Assembly: GCA_035624455.1 (NCBI GenBank)
Contig: DASPRM010000117.1
Span: forward strand, 1 to 41,706
Direction: 5' to 3'
Length of the DNA stretch: 41,706 bases
Source: Terriglobales bacterium
GTDB taxonomy: Bacteria; Acidobacteriota; Terriglobia; Terriglobales; Acidobacteriaceae
Part shown: in pieces, positions 1-8,567 of the stretch
How positions within the stretch are numbered: the stretch's first letter is position 1
Layout: each line of letters starts with the position of its first letter
Notes under the pieces: model-generated
Told to the model about the DNA's origin: nothing
Databases searched by the model: none
Seen by the model: only the letters and a program-made list of their open reading frames with translations
Position numbers and translations under genes: made by a program

Positions 1-3
1 AAT

Positions 4-636
4 TCACTTGCGCTCTTTCGCCTGGCTGCGGGGTTTCTTGATCCTGGGCTGATTGGCGCGCAGCCACTCCAGCACTTCTTCTGCATTCTTATCCGGGGGG
101 AAGACAGGATAAAACACCTTCACGATTTTGCCATCGTCGGCGACCCATGCCAGTCGCTTAAGCAGGGTCTGGCGCGCCACTTTGAAATTTGGCAGGCGCA
201 TAGCTCGCATCAGGCGCAACTCGGAGTCGCTCAGCACGGGAAAGGGGACGTGCAGCCGTTTGACCATCTCTTGCTGGTAGTCGCTGGTCTGCGTACTTAG
301 GCCGTAGATCCGGGCGCCGAGCATCGTGAACTCGCCATAGAGATCGCGGAAGCCGCAGGTGTGAGGAGTGCAGCCCCGCGCGCCGGGAATCATGTCCCAG
401 TCGGGAGCAGGTGGAACCTGTCCAGGCCTGCCGGTTTTCGGATACGCGAACACAACCGCGCGCCCCGGCACCCGTGACAGGTCCACCGCACCTCCCATGG
501 TGGAATCCAGAGCGACGGAAGGAATCACTAAGTTTGTGAGATGTGACGCGGCGCCATCGTCCACCGGGCGAGGCAGATTTTCCGGCAAGGTAGTGAAATC
601 GGATTTCGCGGCACCGGGAACTGGCAGCTTTGGCAT
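4..636 (-). CDS. Peroxiredoxin of the BCP/PrxQ type
   Basis: Thiol peroxidase that would reduce H2O2 or organic hydroperoxides in the cytoplasm. The 210-residue protein carries GCTPHTCGFRD around residues 88-98. This matches the BCP/PrxQ signature GCTxExCxFRD, with peroxidatic Cys89 and resolving Cys94 five residues apart as in E. coli BCP. The thioredoxin-fold context follows (YGLSTQTSDYQQEM, then FPVLSD). The first ~45 residues and a basic tail (KKPRSQAKERK) lie outside the core. I use the ATG at 636: the frame stays open to a TTG at 675, but that codon sits in the T-tract of the upstream terminator and so cannot be in a message. No strong Shine-Dalgarno is seen. It lies downstream of the TolC gene on the same strand but is separated from it by that terminator, so it probably has its own promoter. 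Confidence 0.85.
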   Translation of the reverse strand: MPKLPVPGAAKSDFTTLPENLPRPVDDGAASHLTNLVIPSVALDSTMGGAVDLSRVPGRAVVFAYPKTGRPGQVPPAPDWDMIPGARGCTPHTCGFRDLYGEFTMLGARIYGLSTQTSDYQQEMVKRLHVPFPVLSDSELRLMRAMRLPNFKVARQTLLKRLAWVADDGKIVKVFYPVFPPDKNAEEVLEWLRANQPRIKKPRSQAKERK

Positions 637-673
637 ACGGCCTGGGTGACAAACAATAGTACATCCTTGACAC

Positions 674-702
674 AAAAAATCCCGGCACCTTGCGGTACCG
701 GG
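674..702 (-). terminator. Rho-independent terminator of the TolC-family gene
   Basis: Read on the minus strand this is a 9-bp stem (CCCGGTACC pairing with GGTGCCGGG, one G-U pair) closed by a GCAA tetraloop (GNRA class) and followed by ATTTTTTG. It lies about 95 bases after the TolC stop codon and before the peroxiredoxin start, so it should end the TolC message. Confidence 0.9.
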
Positions 703-797
703 TCTCAGGTTCGTGTACGAAAACTCATAATGGCCATTCGACCAGATCAGAGTCTGTCGAACGGGCCGATGCCCGGGCGGGAAACCGGCGCCTGTGG

Positions 798-2912
798 TTA
801 CTTCGGCTGCGTCTGCGGCTCCGACTGAGGCGGAGTTTGCGTGGCCGGTGGGACCGACGGCTGCGCGGGTTCCGCGTGAATTACTCCTGGAACCTGTGGC
901 GACTTCTCCACGTGCCCAGTCTCGGCGTCGGCCATTTCAATCCCCATATGCGGCAGCGTCAGGCCGATGGCGCGGTCGAGGTCCACCCGCGATTTCTCAT
1001 AAGCAGCGCGGGCAGCCACCAGGGTAGATTCCGCCTGCGCCAGGTCGCGTTGCGCCTGCAGCACCAGGGTATTGGTGGAAGCCCCAAGAGCGTACTTCTT
1101 CTGCTCCGCATCCAGGTTCTCTCGCCCAAAGGCGACCCCCTTGAGGGCCGCTTCCACGCGCGCACGGTTCTGCTGTAAAACGAATTGCGAGTTGCGTACA
1201 TCGATGCGAATCTGATTTTCGAGCTGCTGCAGGCGCATCTGCGCCTGGCGGAATTCGAGTTCTCCACGCACCTGATCCGCCTGGGCGGCGCGATTGCGGA
1301 TAGGGATGGTCAGATTGAAGCCCAAGCCGCGGTCGGGCGCAGACGTGTCGAACAGGCTGCTGAAGGTATCGCCGTAGCTACGCGAGGGAAAGCTGCCGGG
1401 GGGAGTGCAAAAACTGTTGGTATTGGCGGGGCTGCAGGTCGCAATGGCGCTCTGATCACCACCCAGCCCGGCGCCACCGTAGAAAGCATATAGGTCGAGA
1501 CTCGGCAGCAGCCCACTCCGCAGGCCCTTATTGTTCAGCGCACGGTTGGTGAGGTCGATGCGCGCCTGCGCCAGTTCCGGGCGATGGGAAAGTGCGTCGC
1601 TGATCAGTTCCTCGGTGGGCAGCACCGGCTCCTGGCCAGGCTCGGTCATGGTGTCGGTCGGAATGACTGGCGACGAGGCCAGCACATTGTCGGTGAGATT
1701 GCGGCTGATTGCATTCTTCATCAGCAGCTGCTGCAGTTGCAAATTGGTCTGAGAGACAATCAGGTCTTGGGTGCGAGTGGCAGCATCCGATTCCGCGCGC
1801 ACGATTTCGATCGGCGCCAGGGTTCCGATCTCCACCTGCTTGCGATTATCGGCGAGTGTTTTCTCCGCCAGCGCCAGAGAGCGCTCCTTCACTTTCACGT
1901 CCTCGTAGGCGTTGACCAGGTCCCAATAGATATTCTGGATCTGAACCACAGTGGCAATTACCTGTTGGCGGAACGCGACGTCAGAGATTTCTCGATTGTT
2001 CTTGGCGATCTTGATGCTGCGGGTGTTCACTCCCCAGCCCAAACCCTGCAGCAAGTGCTGCGTGACCGTCAGGCGAAAGTTGCTGCCCAGTTGCGGACTG
2101 AGAGAGTTGAACAAGCTGTTCGTGGTAACACGTGAGTTGTTGAAGCCCACGGCCATGGTTGTACCGGTAGCAAAGCCCTGGTTGTAGGTGAAGTTTGCGA
2201 GAGTGTTGTTCTGGGTGAGTTGCTCCGCGCCGGCCAGGATGCTGGCCTGTGGTGTAGTGGCGCGTTCAAACTGGACTGTGCCGCTGAGAAAGGGATCGTA
2301 AATGGGAGTGGTGGGGCCGCCACCCAGAGTCGAGATCACGATTCCACCCGCACCGGTAGCGGCACCGCCTGCCGCCGTTGTGGTGCCGCCCGCGCCCGGA
2401 CCTGAAGCACCGCTACCGAATCCGCCTACTCCGCCTCCGGGCGTGCCCTGCACCAGGCCGGTGTTGACGCCGCGAAAGGAAGCGCCTGCCTTGGTGCGCA
2501 AGATGTCCGTATCGGCGATGGACAGATTGTAGCGGGCAATGGCTAGATCCAAATTGTTCTCCAACGCGAGAGCCACCGCATCGTTCATGGACAGATACAT
2601 CGTGCCGTTACGGAACACCTGGTCGATGCGCGAGCTGTTGGTAAAACTCGGCGGCGCCACGTGGCGGGGAGAATAAGGGGCGATAACGTTGAAGATGTGC
2701 GAGCGCGGTTTAGAGTAGTCGGGCAGTCCCGTCGCAGTGGACGTGGAAGCCGGGGCCGGTGCGGGAGCAGGCGCCGCCGGAGTCGGCGCCGCCGGCAGAG
2801 ACGATGAATTGGTCTGACTCGCTTGATCTTGCGCTGCTGATATGGTGAGGGCTAAGACCGAAACCAGGACCAGACGGCTGGTCCAAAGCAAAGCACGACT
2901 GTATGAGCGCAT
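798..2912 (-). CDS. TolC-family outer-membrane efflux protein
   Basis: Predicted outer-membrane channel of a tripartite efflux or type I secretion system. The 704-residue product starts with a basic/hydrophobic signal peptide (MRSYSRALLWTSRLVLVSVLALTI, cleavage near SAAQ). A Pro/Ala-rich spacer (PAPAPAPAP) follows, then the first OEP repeat (LSMNDAVALALENNLDLAIARYNL). A Gly/Ala-rich insertion sits around residues 165-205. The second half is rich in long helices (LEFRQAQMRLQQLENQIRIDVRNSQF), as expected for the TolC coiled-coil barrel. It is longer than typical TolC (about 450-500) because of the N-terminal spacer and the Gly-rich insert. The frame is open to 3011, but ATG 2912 has GGAG eight bases upstream and directly begins the signal peptide. 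No inner-membrane or adaptor partner is in the window. Confidence 0.9.
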   Translation of the reverse strand: MRSYSRALLWTSRLVLVSVLALTISAAQDQASQTNSSSLPAAPTPAAPAPAPAPASTSTATGLPDYSKPRSHIFNVIAPYSPRHVAPPSFTNSSRIDQVFRNGTMYLSMNDAVALALENNLDLAIARYNLSIADTDILRTKAGASFRGVNTGLVQGTPGGGVGGFGSGASGPGAGGTTTAAGGAATGAGGIVISTLGGGPTTPIYDPFLSGTVQFERATTPQASILAGAEQLTQNNTLANFTYNQGFATGTTMAVGFNNSRVTTNSLFNSLSPQLGSNFRLTVTQHLLQGLGWGVNTRSIKIAKNNREISDVAFRQQVIATVVQIQNIYWDLVNAYEDVKVKERSLALAEKTLADNRKQVEIGTLAPIEIVRAESDAATRTQDLIVSQTNLQLQQLLMKNAISRNLTDNVLASSPVIPTDTMTEPGQEPVLPTEELISDALSHRPELAQARIDLTNRALNNKGLRSGLLPSLDLYAFYGGAGLGGDQSAIATCSPANTNSFCTPPGSFPSRSYGDTFSSLFDTSAPDRGLGFNLTIPIRNRAAQADQVRGELEFRQAQMRLQQLENQIRIDVRNSQFVLQQNRARVEAALKGVAFGRENLDAEQKKYALGASTNTLVLQAQRDLAQAESTLVAARAAYEKSRVDLDRAIGLTLPHMGIEMADAETGHVEKSPQVPGVIHAEPAQPSVPPATQTPPQSEPQTQPK

Positions 2913-2943
2913 CCGCTGTCTCCAGAAGAAAACATAATTTCCC

Positions 2944-2972
2944 TTAAGACTTCCCAAAACCCGATTCGTCAA
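2944..2972 (-). promoter_or_regulatory. Candidate sigma-70 promoter of the TolC-family gene
   Basis: On the minus strand TTGACG (2967-2972) is followed after 17 bases by TCTTAA (2944-2949). The start point would be near 2937, giving a leader of about 25 bases to ATG 2912. The -35 matches the consensus in 5 of 6 bases; the -10 is weak. Confidence 0.4.
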
Positions 2973-3011
2973 CCTTTGGATACGAAACTCTGGCCCGGTA
3001 GGTTCAAACAT

Positions 3012-3317
3012 TCTGCGGGCAGGACGCTTGCATCGCAGGATTTGGGAGTTTCACAGTATATCTGACGTGGACCTCGCCATCGGGTTAACACATTTACGAT
3101 TTCCGGTTCTTGAGATTTGAAATGGAACTACCAATTCAGGATGAGAAATCACTTGGCGCAACCCTGGGTAGGCAGTTACACACGGCATAGCCCGGCACCT
3201 GAGTGCCGGAATGAGAAAGTGAAGCAAACACTAGCCCCGACAGGGACGGCACATTCAGCCCCTGAGAGGCCTCCAGCCAAAACGGATCCCGCTGATGAAT
3301 AATGCAGATCAGAACTA
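3012..3317. repeat. Intergenic region with a short hairpin repeat
   Basis: There is no convincing gene between the TolC gene and truA. The part from about 3159 to 3276 looks like a repeat: a 7-bp hairpin CCGGCAC-CTGA-GTGCCGG (3192-3209), then AGCCCCGACAGGG and CAGCCCCTGAGAGG. Similar 'agccccgaaggggc' blocks are common between genes in Acidobacteria and Verrucomicrobia. That comparison is from memory and was not searched. Confidence 0.4.
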
Positions 3318-4109
3318 ATGACACGCAACATCAAACTCGTGCTGGCCTATGACGGGACGGATTTCAATGGCTGGCAGATTCAGCCTGGACTTCCCACCAT
3401 ACAGGGCGCCCTCGCAGATGCGATTTTTCGCCTGAGCGGTGAGCAGGTTCTGCCGCAAGGATCGGGGCGCACCGATGCCGGAGTTCACGCGCTCGGCCAG
3501 GTGGCTTCCTTTGTGACCAACTCTCCGATCCCGATTCAGAAGGTGGTCGTGGCATTAAATGATCTGCTGCCGGCAAGCGTGCGGGTTCTGGAAGCGGAGG
3601 AGGTGGCTGCTGACTTTCATCCGCGACGATCGGCGCGCGCCAAGACCTACCGCTACCGCATCTACCGCGAAGCTGTATGCCCGCCCTTTCTGGCGCGCTA
3701 TGTCTATCACCATCCGTATCCGTTGGCGGAGGCTTCTATGCGGGATGCTGCGCACCTCGTGGTAGGGGAGCACGATTTCACTTCCTTTGCAGCGGTGGAC
3801 GAGGAGCGGGTGGAGCGGATGCGGCAGGCACAGGAGAACGACGAGGATGGCCCGAATAATTTGCGCACGATTCTTTCGTCGGAGTTTCGCCGCGTCGAGC
3901 CGGAGCTGATTTACACGGTGCGTGGGAGCGGATTTCTCCATCACATGGTGCGGAATCTGGTCGGCCTCTTCCTGCTGGTGGGGAAGGGAACGGTAGCGCC
4001 GGAGGAGGTAACGCGCATTCTGCGAGCGCGAGATCGCTCCGCGAATCCGGGGGCAACCGCTCCGGCCGGCGGGCTGTATCTGGTTAACGTGGAGTATGGT
4101 TGCGAATAA
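3318..4109 (+). CDS. truA: tRNA pseudouridine(38-40) synthase TruA
   Basis: Converts U38-U40 in the anticodon stem-loop of tRNAs to pseudouridine. The 263-residue protein has the family signature GSGRTDAGVHALGQVASF with catalytic Asp53. It begins with the usual LVLAYDGTDFNGWQIQP segment and contains the second-half FLHHMVRNLVG motif. Length matches the family (about 250-270). The ATG at 3318 gives the canonical N-terminus although no clear Shine-Dalgarno precedes it. An acidic linker (VDEERVERMRQAQENDEDGP) between the two halves is slightly longer than in E. coli. It is followed by a heptamer array and a longer repeat, so it is probably monocistronic. Confidence 0.95.
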   Translation: MTRNIKLVLAYDGTDFNGWQIQPGLPTIQGALADAIFRLSGEQVLPQGSGRTDAGVHALGQVASFVTNSPIPIQKVVVALNDLLPASVRVLEAEEVAADFHPRRSARAKTYRYRIYREAVCPPFLARYVYHHPYPLAEASMRDAAHLVVGEHDFTSFAAVDEERVERMRQAQENDEDGPNNLRTILSSEFRRVEPELIYTVRGSGFLHHMVRNLVGLFLLVGKGTVAPEEVTRILRARDRSANPGATAPAGGLYLVNVEYGCE

Positions 4110-4112
4110 CAT

Positions 4113-4140
4113 TTAGCAATGCATTCAGCACTCAGCCGGC
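4113..4140 (+). repeat. Degenerate heptamer array, copy A
   Basis: Four consecutive 7-base units (TTAGCAA, TGCATTC, AGCACTC, AGCCGGC) just after truA. It belongs to the TCAGCAN family described in the findings. Confidence 0.6.
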
Positions 4141-4181
4141 GTAATGGAGCGACGCGGCGCCCTCGACTGCACGTCGGAGGA

Positions 4182-4282
4182 GTCGAGCTGCGCTCGACCT
4201 GAACGGACGAGACGTCCGTTCCCACGTGATTTTGGAAGAACTGCAGATTCCCTGACGGCATGAGAAGCCGCTCGTGATGACG
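4182..4282 (+). repeat. Intergenic repeat of about 100 bases, copy 1
   Basis: It begins with the palindrome GTCGAG-CTGCG-CTCGAC. A perfect 9-bp hairpin GAACGGACG-AGA-CGTCCGTTC follows (4201-4221), then CCCACGTGA, CTGCAGAT and a GTGATGACG end. The same order of blocks occurs at 10214-10310. Confidence 0.7.
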
Positions 4283-4385
4283 GGCGCGGCGCTCACTGGA
4301 ATGGGTAAGTCCGAAGTGGGACGGTGGGTCGGGTGGCGCTTTGGCTAACTTTCCAATCCTACTCATCTGGGATAATCTGCGGCTA

Positions 4386-5957
4386 ATGGCGAGTGAGCCC
4401 CAAGTCATCGCGCGGCACCTGGCCTCGCACAATCCTGCTGACGGTTCCCTGGTTGGCGAATACGCGATCGCCAGCACTGCCGAGGTACAGCATGCGGTCG
4501 ATCGCGCCCACGCCGCGCAGAAGCTCTGGCGTGATACCCCCTTGCGTGAGCGGATCGAAGTGATCCGCCGCTTTCAACGAGTCCTTCACCAACATAAAGA
4601 CGAAGTGGCCGAGGCCGTCACGCGTGAAGCCGGAAAGCCGCTGGTCGAGGCGCTACTGACGGAAGTGCTGGTAGTGCTCGATGCGGCGCGATTTCTGATC
4701 GAAAATGCCTTTCGCCTGCTGCGCCCCGAGGCGGTGCCGCACGGCAATCCCATCATGAAGACCAAACGCGGCAAGCTGGTTCGCGAACCCTACGGCGTCA
4801 TCGGCATCATTTCGCCGTGGAATTACCCGTTCTCGACGCCAGCGACCGAAACGCTTGGCGCGCTGGTGGCGGGCAATGCCGTGGTGCTGAAGCCGTCGGA
4901 ATTTACACCGGGAGTGGCTCTCAAGCTCGCGGAGTTGTTCGAAAAAGGCGGACTGCCGGAGGGTCTGCTTCAGGTAGTTGCAGGCGAGGGCGAAACTGGC
5001 GCGGCGCTAATTGCCTCCGGCATCGACAAGCTGATCTTCACCGGAAGCGTGGCCACGGGAAAGCGCGTAGCCCAGGCGGCAGCGGAGCGCCTGTTACCCG
5101 TAGTGCTGGAACTGGGCGGCAAGGACGCCATGGTTGTGCTGGATGATGTTGACGTGGACGTAGCTGCGGCCGGAGCGGTGTGGGGCGCGTTTGTCAATGC
5201 CGGGCAGGCGTGCCTTTCGGTCGAGCGCTGTTATGTGCACCGCAGTCTTTATGAACAATTCGCTGCCGCTTGCGCGGAAAAAACAGCGAAGCTGAGAGTG
5301 GGCAACGGATTGGATGCGGAAACAGATGTCGGTCCGCTGATCCATGACCGGCAGTTGCGAATCGTCGAAGAGCATGTGGCCGACGCGGTGGCGCGCGGCG
5401 CGCGAGTGCTGACAGGCGGCCGGCGGCTGCCCGCGCTGGGTCCCAACTTTTATGCGCCTACGGTGCTGGCAGGCGTAGATCACTCGATGCGCATTATGCG
5501 CGAGGAGACCTTTGGTCCGGTGCTGCCGATCATGGCCTGCGACAGCGAGAGCGAGGCGATCCGGCTCGCAAACGATTCCGAGTTCGGTCTGTCGGCAAGC
5601 GTGTGGACGCGTGACCGCGCGCGCGGCGAAAAGCTCGCCGCCCAACTCGATGCCGGCACAGTGATGGTGAACGATGCCGTGACGTGCTTCGGTATCAGCG
5701 AAGCGCCGCACGGAGGCTTCAAAGCCAGCGGCCTGGGCCGGACCCACGGGCGCATGGGGCTGGAGGAGATGGTGCGAGTGAAGTACATCGACTCCGACCT
5801 GCTGCCGTCTGTGAAGAAAGTCTGGTGGTACGGCTACGGCACCGAGTTCTCGCGGCAGATGCGGGGTTTCGTGGATTTTCTGTTTGCGCCGGGCCTTGGG
5901 AGGCGCTTGCGTGGAGGATTGCAGTCGCGGGCGTCACTGTTTCGCAAGCGGTTGTAA
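4386..5957 (+). CDS. NAD(P)-dependent aldehyde dehydrogenase
   Basis: Oxidises an aldehyde to the acid with NAD(P)+. The 523-residue protein has all core ALDH residues: oxyanion Asn146 in SPWNYPF, coenzyme segment KPSE (169-172) and FTGSVATGK, general base Glu242 in LELGGKD, catalytic Cys276 in GQACLS, and EETFGPVLP. It is about 40-50 residues longer than a typical ALDH. The extra C-terminus is hydrophobic/basic (VDFLFAPGLGRRLRGGL, ending RKRL) and may attach it to a membrane, as in fatty-aldehyde enzymes. The substrate cannot be told from sequence. I use ATG 4386, where homology begins; the frame is open to a TTG at 4341. No operon partner is evident. Confidence 0.92.
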   Translation: MASEPQVIARHLASHNPADGSLVGEYAIASTAEVQHAVDRAHAAQKLWRDTPLRERIEVIRRFQRVLHQHKDEVAEAVTREAGKPLVEALLTEVLVVLDAARFLIENAFRLLRPEAVPHGNPIMKTKRGKLVREPYGVIGIISPWNYPFSTPATETLGALVAGNAVVLKPSEFTPGVALKLAELFEKGGLPEGLLQVVAGEGETGAALIASGIDKLIFTGSVATGKRVAQAAAERLLPVVLELGGKDAMVVLDDVDVDVAAAGAVWGAFVNAGQACLSVERCYVHRSLYEQFAAACAEKTAKLRVGNGLDAETDVGPLIHDRQLRIVEEHVADAVARGARVLTGGRRLPALGPNFYAPTVLAGVDHSMRIMREETFGPVLPIMACDSESEAIRLANDSEFGLSASVWTRDRARGEKLAAQLDAGTVMVNDAVTCFGISEAPHGGFKASGLGRTHGRMGLEEMVRVKYIDSDLLPSVKKVWWYGYGTEFSRQMRGFVDFLFAPGLGRRLRGGLQSRASLFRKRL

Positions 5958-6031
5958 GGGAGGGTACCTGTCGTCAGGTTTGATGTGTCGGGACTTCCGC
6001 CAACCGCATCTCTCAGGAGTAGGAGCTTGTC

Positions 6032-6442
6032 ATGGTAAATGCACTTACCGATCAGATCGTCGCCTTACTTGATCGCCGTAATTTTGCGCATCTTGCAACC
6101 ATCATGCCGGATGGCTCACCTCACAGCGCGCCGGTGTGGTTAGGACGCGAAGGCCAGCACATCCTGGTCTGCACGTCGGAGAACTCCATCAAAGCGAAGA
6201 ATGCGCGCCGCGATCCGCGAGTTGCAATTTCAATTGTCGACCTGAAGGATCCTTACAGCGAAGTGCAACTGCGTGGGCGGGTCGTCGAGCAGCGGCCTGA
6301 TCCTGATTTGAAGCATCTGGATGCGATCTCGCAAAAGTACGTGGGCAAGCCGTTCCCGTTTCGCGACGAACCACAAGTGGCTCTGGTGATCGAGGTCGAC
6401 AAGGCCCGATACATGAAGGAGCCGTTCGAGCATGCAGCGTAG
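6032..6442 (+). CDS. PPOX-class flavin/F420-dependent protein
   Basis: 136-residue split-barrel protein of the pyridoxamine-5'-phosphate oxidase superfamily. Diagnostic stretches are FAHLATIMPDGSPHSAPVW at the N-terminus and the phosphate-binding NSIKAKNARRDPRVAISIVD. Its length and pattern match the 'PPOX class F420-dependent' family, which reduces substrates with F420H2 or FMN. Which cofactor is used is not visible, and no F420 biosynthesis gene is nearby. ATG 6032 is supported by AGGAG eight bases upstream. It follows the aldehyde dehydrogenase by 74 bases and could be co-transcribed with it. Confidence 0.85.
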   Translation: MVNALTDQIVALLDRRNFAHLATIMPDGSPHSAPVWLGREGQHILVCTSENSIKAKNARRDPRVAISIVDLKDPYSEVQLRGRVVEQRPDPDLKHLDAISQKYVGKPFPFRDEPQVALVIEVDKARYMKEPFEHAA

Positions 6443-6629
6443 GTCGTGAGTCACTTCACGCCGACGTATCATTCAGGTGGGTGACTTCCGCTTTGCGCCT
6501 GGCGTTGGCAGGCTCCAGCCGGGGGTTCCGGTGTGACCTGCGACCTTCATTGCTTTACCGCCTTCCGGTAGAATATCTGTGTTTCCCGCTTTTATTTCTG
6601 CGCATTCGTCTGCGCTCGCGAGGTAGATC

Positions 6630-6971
6630 GTGGCGACCATTGAGGCCAAAGTCGGAGAAGGTTCCATTCCGCAGCTCCCCAATCACAAGGTGAAGATCAA
6701 GAAGCCGGGGCAACGCGCCTGCAACGAGAAGGACGAGAAGAACAAGCTCTGCGGTGGGCACCTTAAGCGCTGGTACTACCTCGCGGATGTGTTGGAGCAG
6801 GAATGCGGCGATGTGGAGAAGACCTTCGGCCGCGATGCGGAAATCTATCGCTGCGAGCACTGCAAGACGCTATACCTGCCGAACTCGGTGGATCCGCGCG
6901 GACTCAACGTGGCCGGCCGCGGCCAGATCTCGACCTTTGGACTCACCTTGCCGCCGAAGGATGGAAAGTAA
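6630..6971 (+). CDS. Conserved hypothetical protein with zinc-ribbon-like cysteines
   Basis: I do not recognise a named family. The 113-residue protein is soluble and charged. Cysteines are at 31, 41, 59, 75 and 78; the pair C75-EH-C78 in YRCEHCKTLYLP and the earlier C31/C41 (CNEKDEKNKLC) could form a four-Cys zinc site. The GTG start at 6630 is preceded by GAGGT at a 5-base spacing, a good ribosome-binding site. The upstream gap (6443-6629) contains a TAGAAT -10-like box near 6569, but no matching -35. It is followed by a heptamer array. A nucleic-acid-binding or redox-sensing role is possible but unproven. Confidence 0.7.
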   Translation: MATIEAKVGEGSIPQLPNHKVKIKKPGQRACNEKDEKNKLCGGHLKRWYYLADVLEQECGDVEKTFGRDAEIYRCEHCKTLYLPNSVDPRGLNVAGRGQISTFGLTLPPKDGK

Positions 6972-6973
6972 GA

Positions 6974-7001
6974 AGCAACAACCAGCACTCAGCATTCAGC
7001 C
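6974..7001 (+). repeat. Degenerate heptamer array, copy B
   Basis: Four 7-base units (AGCAACA, ACCAGCA, CTCAGCA, TTCAGCC) start just after the stop codon of the zinc-ribbon gene. A separate hairpin GGACGGG-(8 nt)-CCCGTCC follows at 7025-7046. Confidence 0.65.
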
Positions 7002-7127
7002 ATAAGGAGCTGTCATCTTGAGGAGGACGGGGAGGAATTCCCGTCCGAGTCGAAAGACTGGGTGTTTGTTCTCACCACGAGCCTGTCCATTCGCGCTACA
7101 CTTCTTACAGATGTGGGTGTGCCGAGC

Positions 7128-8384
7128 ATGAATGTCTCCGAACTTATCTACGACTGGAACAATATTCCCGGGCCGGACTATAAGCCCAAAGGCCCGGTGT
7201 TGCTGAACGATGAGTCGCTGCGCGATGGTCTGCAATCGCCATCGGTGCGCGATCCAACCATTCCTGAGAAGATCGAGATCCTGCACCTGATGGAAACGCT
7301 CGGGATCAACATGCTCGATATCGGGCTGCCAGGCGCAGGTCCACGTGCCATAGAACACTCGCTCGCCCTGGCACGTGAGATTGCACAGCATCGGATGACG
7401 ATCAAGCCCAACTGCGCGGCGCGCACGCACGAGAACGATATTCGCCCCATCGCCGACATTTCGCAGCGTGCCGGCATTCCAATCGAGGCCGCCACGTTTA
7501 TCGGCTCCAGTCCCATTCGCCGCTACGCCGAGGGCTGGACCGACGAGTTCCTGCTTCGGACCAGCGAAAAGGCAGTGAAGTTTGCCCGCTCACTCGGTCT
7601 GGAAGTGATGTACGTCACCGAGGACACGACGCGCTGCGACCCAGAGACCGTGAAGCGGCTATATACGGCTGCGATCGAAGCGGGAGCGCGGGCCATTGTG
7701 CTATGCGACACCACCGGACATGCCACCCCCATGGGGGTTTTGCACCTGGTGCGTTTCGTGATCCACGAAGTCGTGGAACCCTCGGGCGAGAAGATCCGCG
7801 TGGACTGGCATGGCCACAGCGATCGCGGCATGGGGCTGGCCAACTCGCTGGCGGCGCTGATCGCGGGAGCACATTGCGTACATGCCTGTGGGCTGGGAAT
7901 CGGCGAGCGCGTGGGCAATACCCAGATGGACCAGATGTTGGTTAACCTGAAGCTGATGGGTATCGAGCCCTGGGACAAGCAGGATCTGACCTGCTTAAAG
8001 GACTATTGCCTGGCGATCTCGCGGGCCACCGGCCTGCCCATTCCGCGAAATTACCCGGTCGTGGGAGAAGATGCCTACCGAACCGGAACGGGAGTGCATG
8101 CGGCAGCGGTGATCAAGGCTTACAAGAAGAACGATTTGGAACTAGCTAACAGTGTCTATTCGGGTGTGCCGGCGCATCACTTCGGCCTGGAGCAAATCAT
8201 CGAGATCGGTCCCATGAGCGGCAAGTCGAACATCATCTTCTGGCTGGAGCGGCGCGGAATCCAGGCGCACGATGGGATCGTGGAACGCATTTATGAGCGC
8301 GCCAAAGCTTCAGATCGCGTGCTCACCGAGACAGAGATCCTGGCTTGTTGTGTGCCGGTGCGCGCGGCCGGAGCGCAGTCTTAG
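7128..8384 (+). CDS. DRE-TIM metallolyase, isopropylmalate/homocitrate synthase-like
   Basis: Predicted TIM-barrel enzyme doing Claisen-type condensation or retro-aldol cleavage with a divalent metal. The 418-residue protein has the DRE motif in NDESLRDGLQSPSV (Arg32, Asp33) and the metal-binding HGHSDRGMGLANS (His228, His230). The sequence then runs GERVGNTQMDQML, as in LeuA/homocitrate synthases. The motif is mixed: GLQ resembles HMG-CoA lyase, while the HxH...G and GERVGN parts resemble LeuA. The usual HxHND is HGHSD. At 418 residues it lacks the ~120-residue LeuA regulatory domain, so leucine feedback is unlikely. ATG 7128 fits homology better than GTG 7062. No leucine, lysine or mevalonate genes are adjacent, so the pathway is unknown. 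Confidence 0.8.
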   Translation: MNVSELIYDWNNIPGPDYKPKGPVLLNDESLRDGLQSPSVRDPTIPEKIEILHLMETLGINMLDIGLPGAGPRAIEHSLALAREIAQHRMTIKPNCAARTHENDIRPIADISQRAGIPIEAATFIGSSPIRRYAEGWTDEFLLRTSEKAVKFARSLGLEVMYVTEDTTRCDPETVKRLYTAAIEAGARAIVLCDTTGHATPMGVLHLVRFVIHEVVEPSGEKIRVDWHGHSDRGMGLANSLAALIAGAHCVHACGLGIGERVGNTQMDQMLVNLKLMGIEPWDKQDLTCLKDYCLAISRATGLPIPRNYPVVGEDAYRTGTGVHAAAVIKAYKKNDLELANSVYSGVPAHHFGLEQIIEIGPMSGKSNIIFWLERRGIQAHDGIVERIYERAKASDRVLTETEILACCVPVRAAGAQS

Positions 8385-8567
8385 AGAGCGGCTCCGCTAC
8401 TCCGAAGTAACTCACCAACGTCATGTTTCCTGTGGCCTTAGAGTCGGCTACACTGCAGGTGTTGTTCCGCTCGTACCCTCCCATAAACAAATAGTCTCTG
8501 CCCGGCCGAAGTGTTCTTCCGGCCAGCGAACCACCAGGAAGAGAATTTGGGAGATTCGAATCTGTCT

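Noticed and set aside
674-702. TTG start of the peroxiredoxin inside the terminator
   Set aside because: The codon overlaps the T-tract of the TolC terminator, has no Shine-Dalgarno, and homology starts after ATG 636.
2913-3011. 34-residue N-terminal extension of the TolC-family protein
   Set aside because: ATG 2912 has a good Shine-Dalgarno and leads directly into a signal peptide; the extension lies over a likely promoter.
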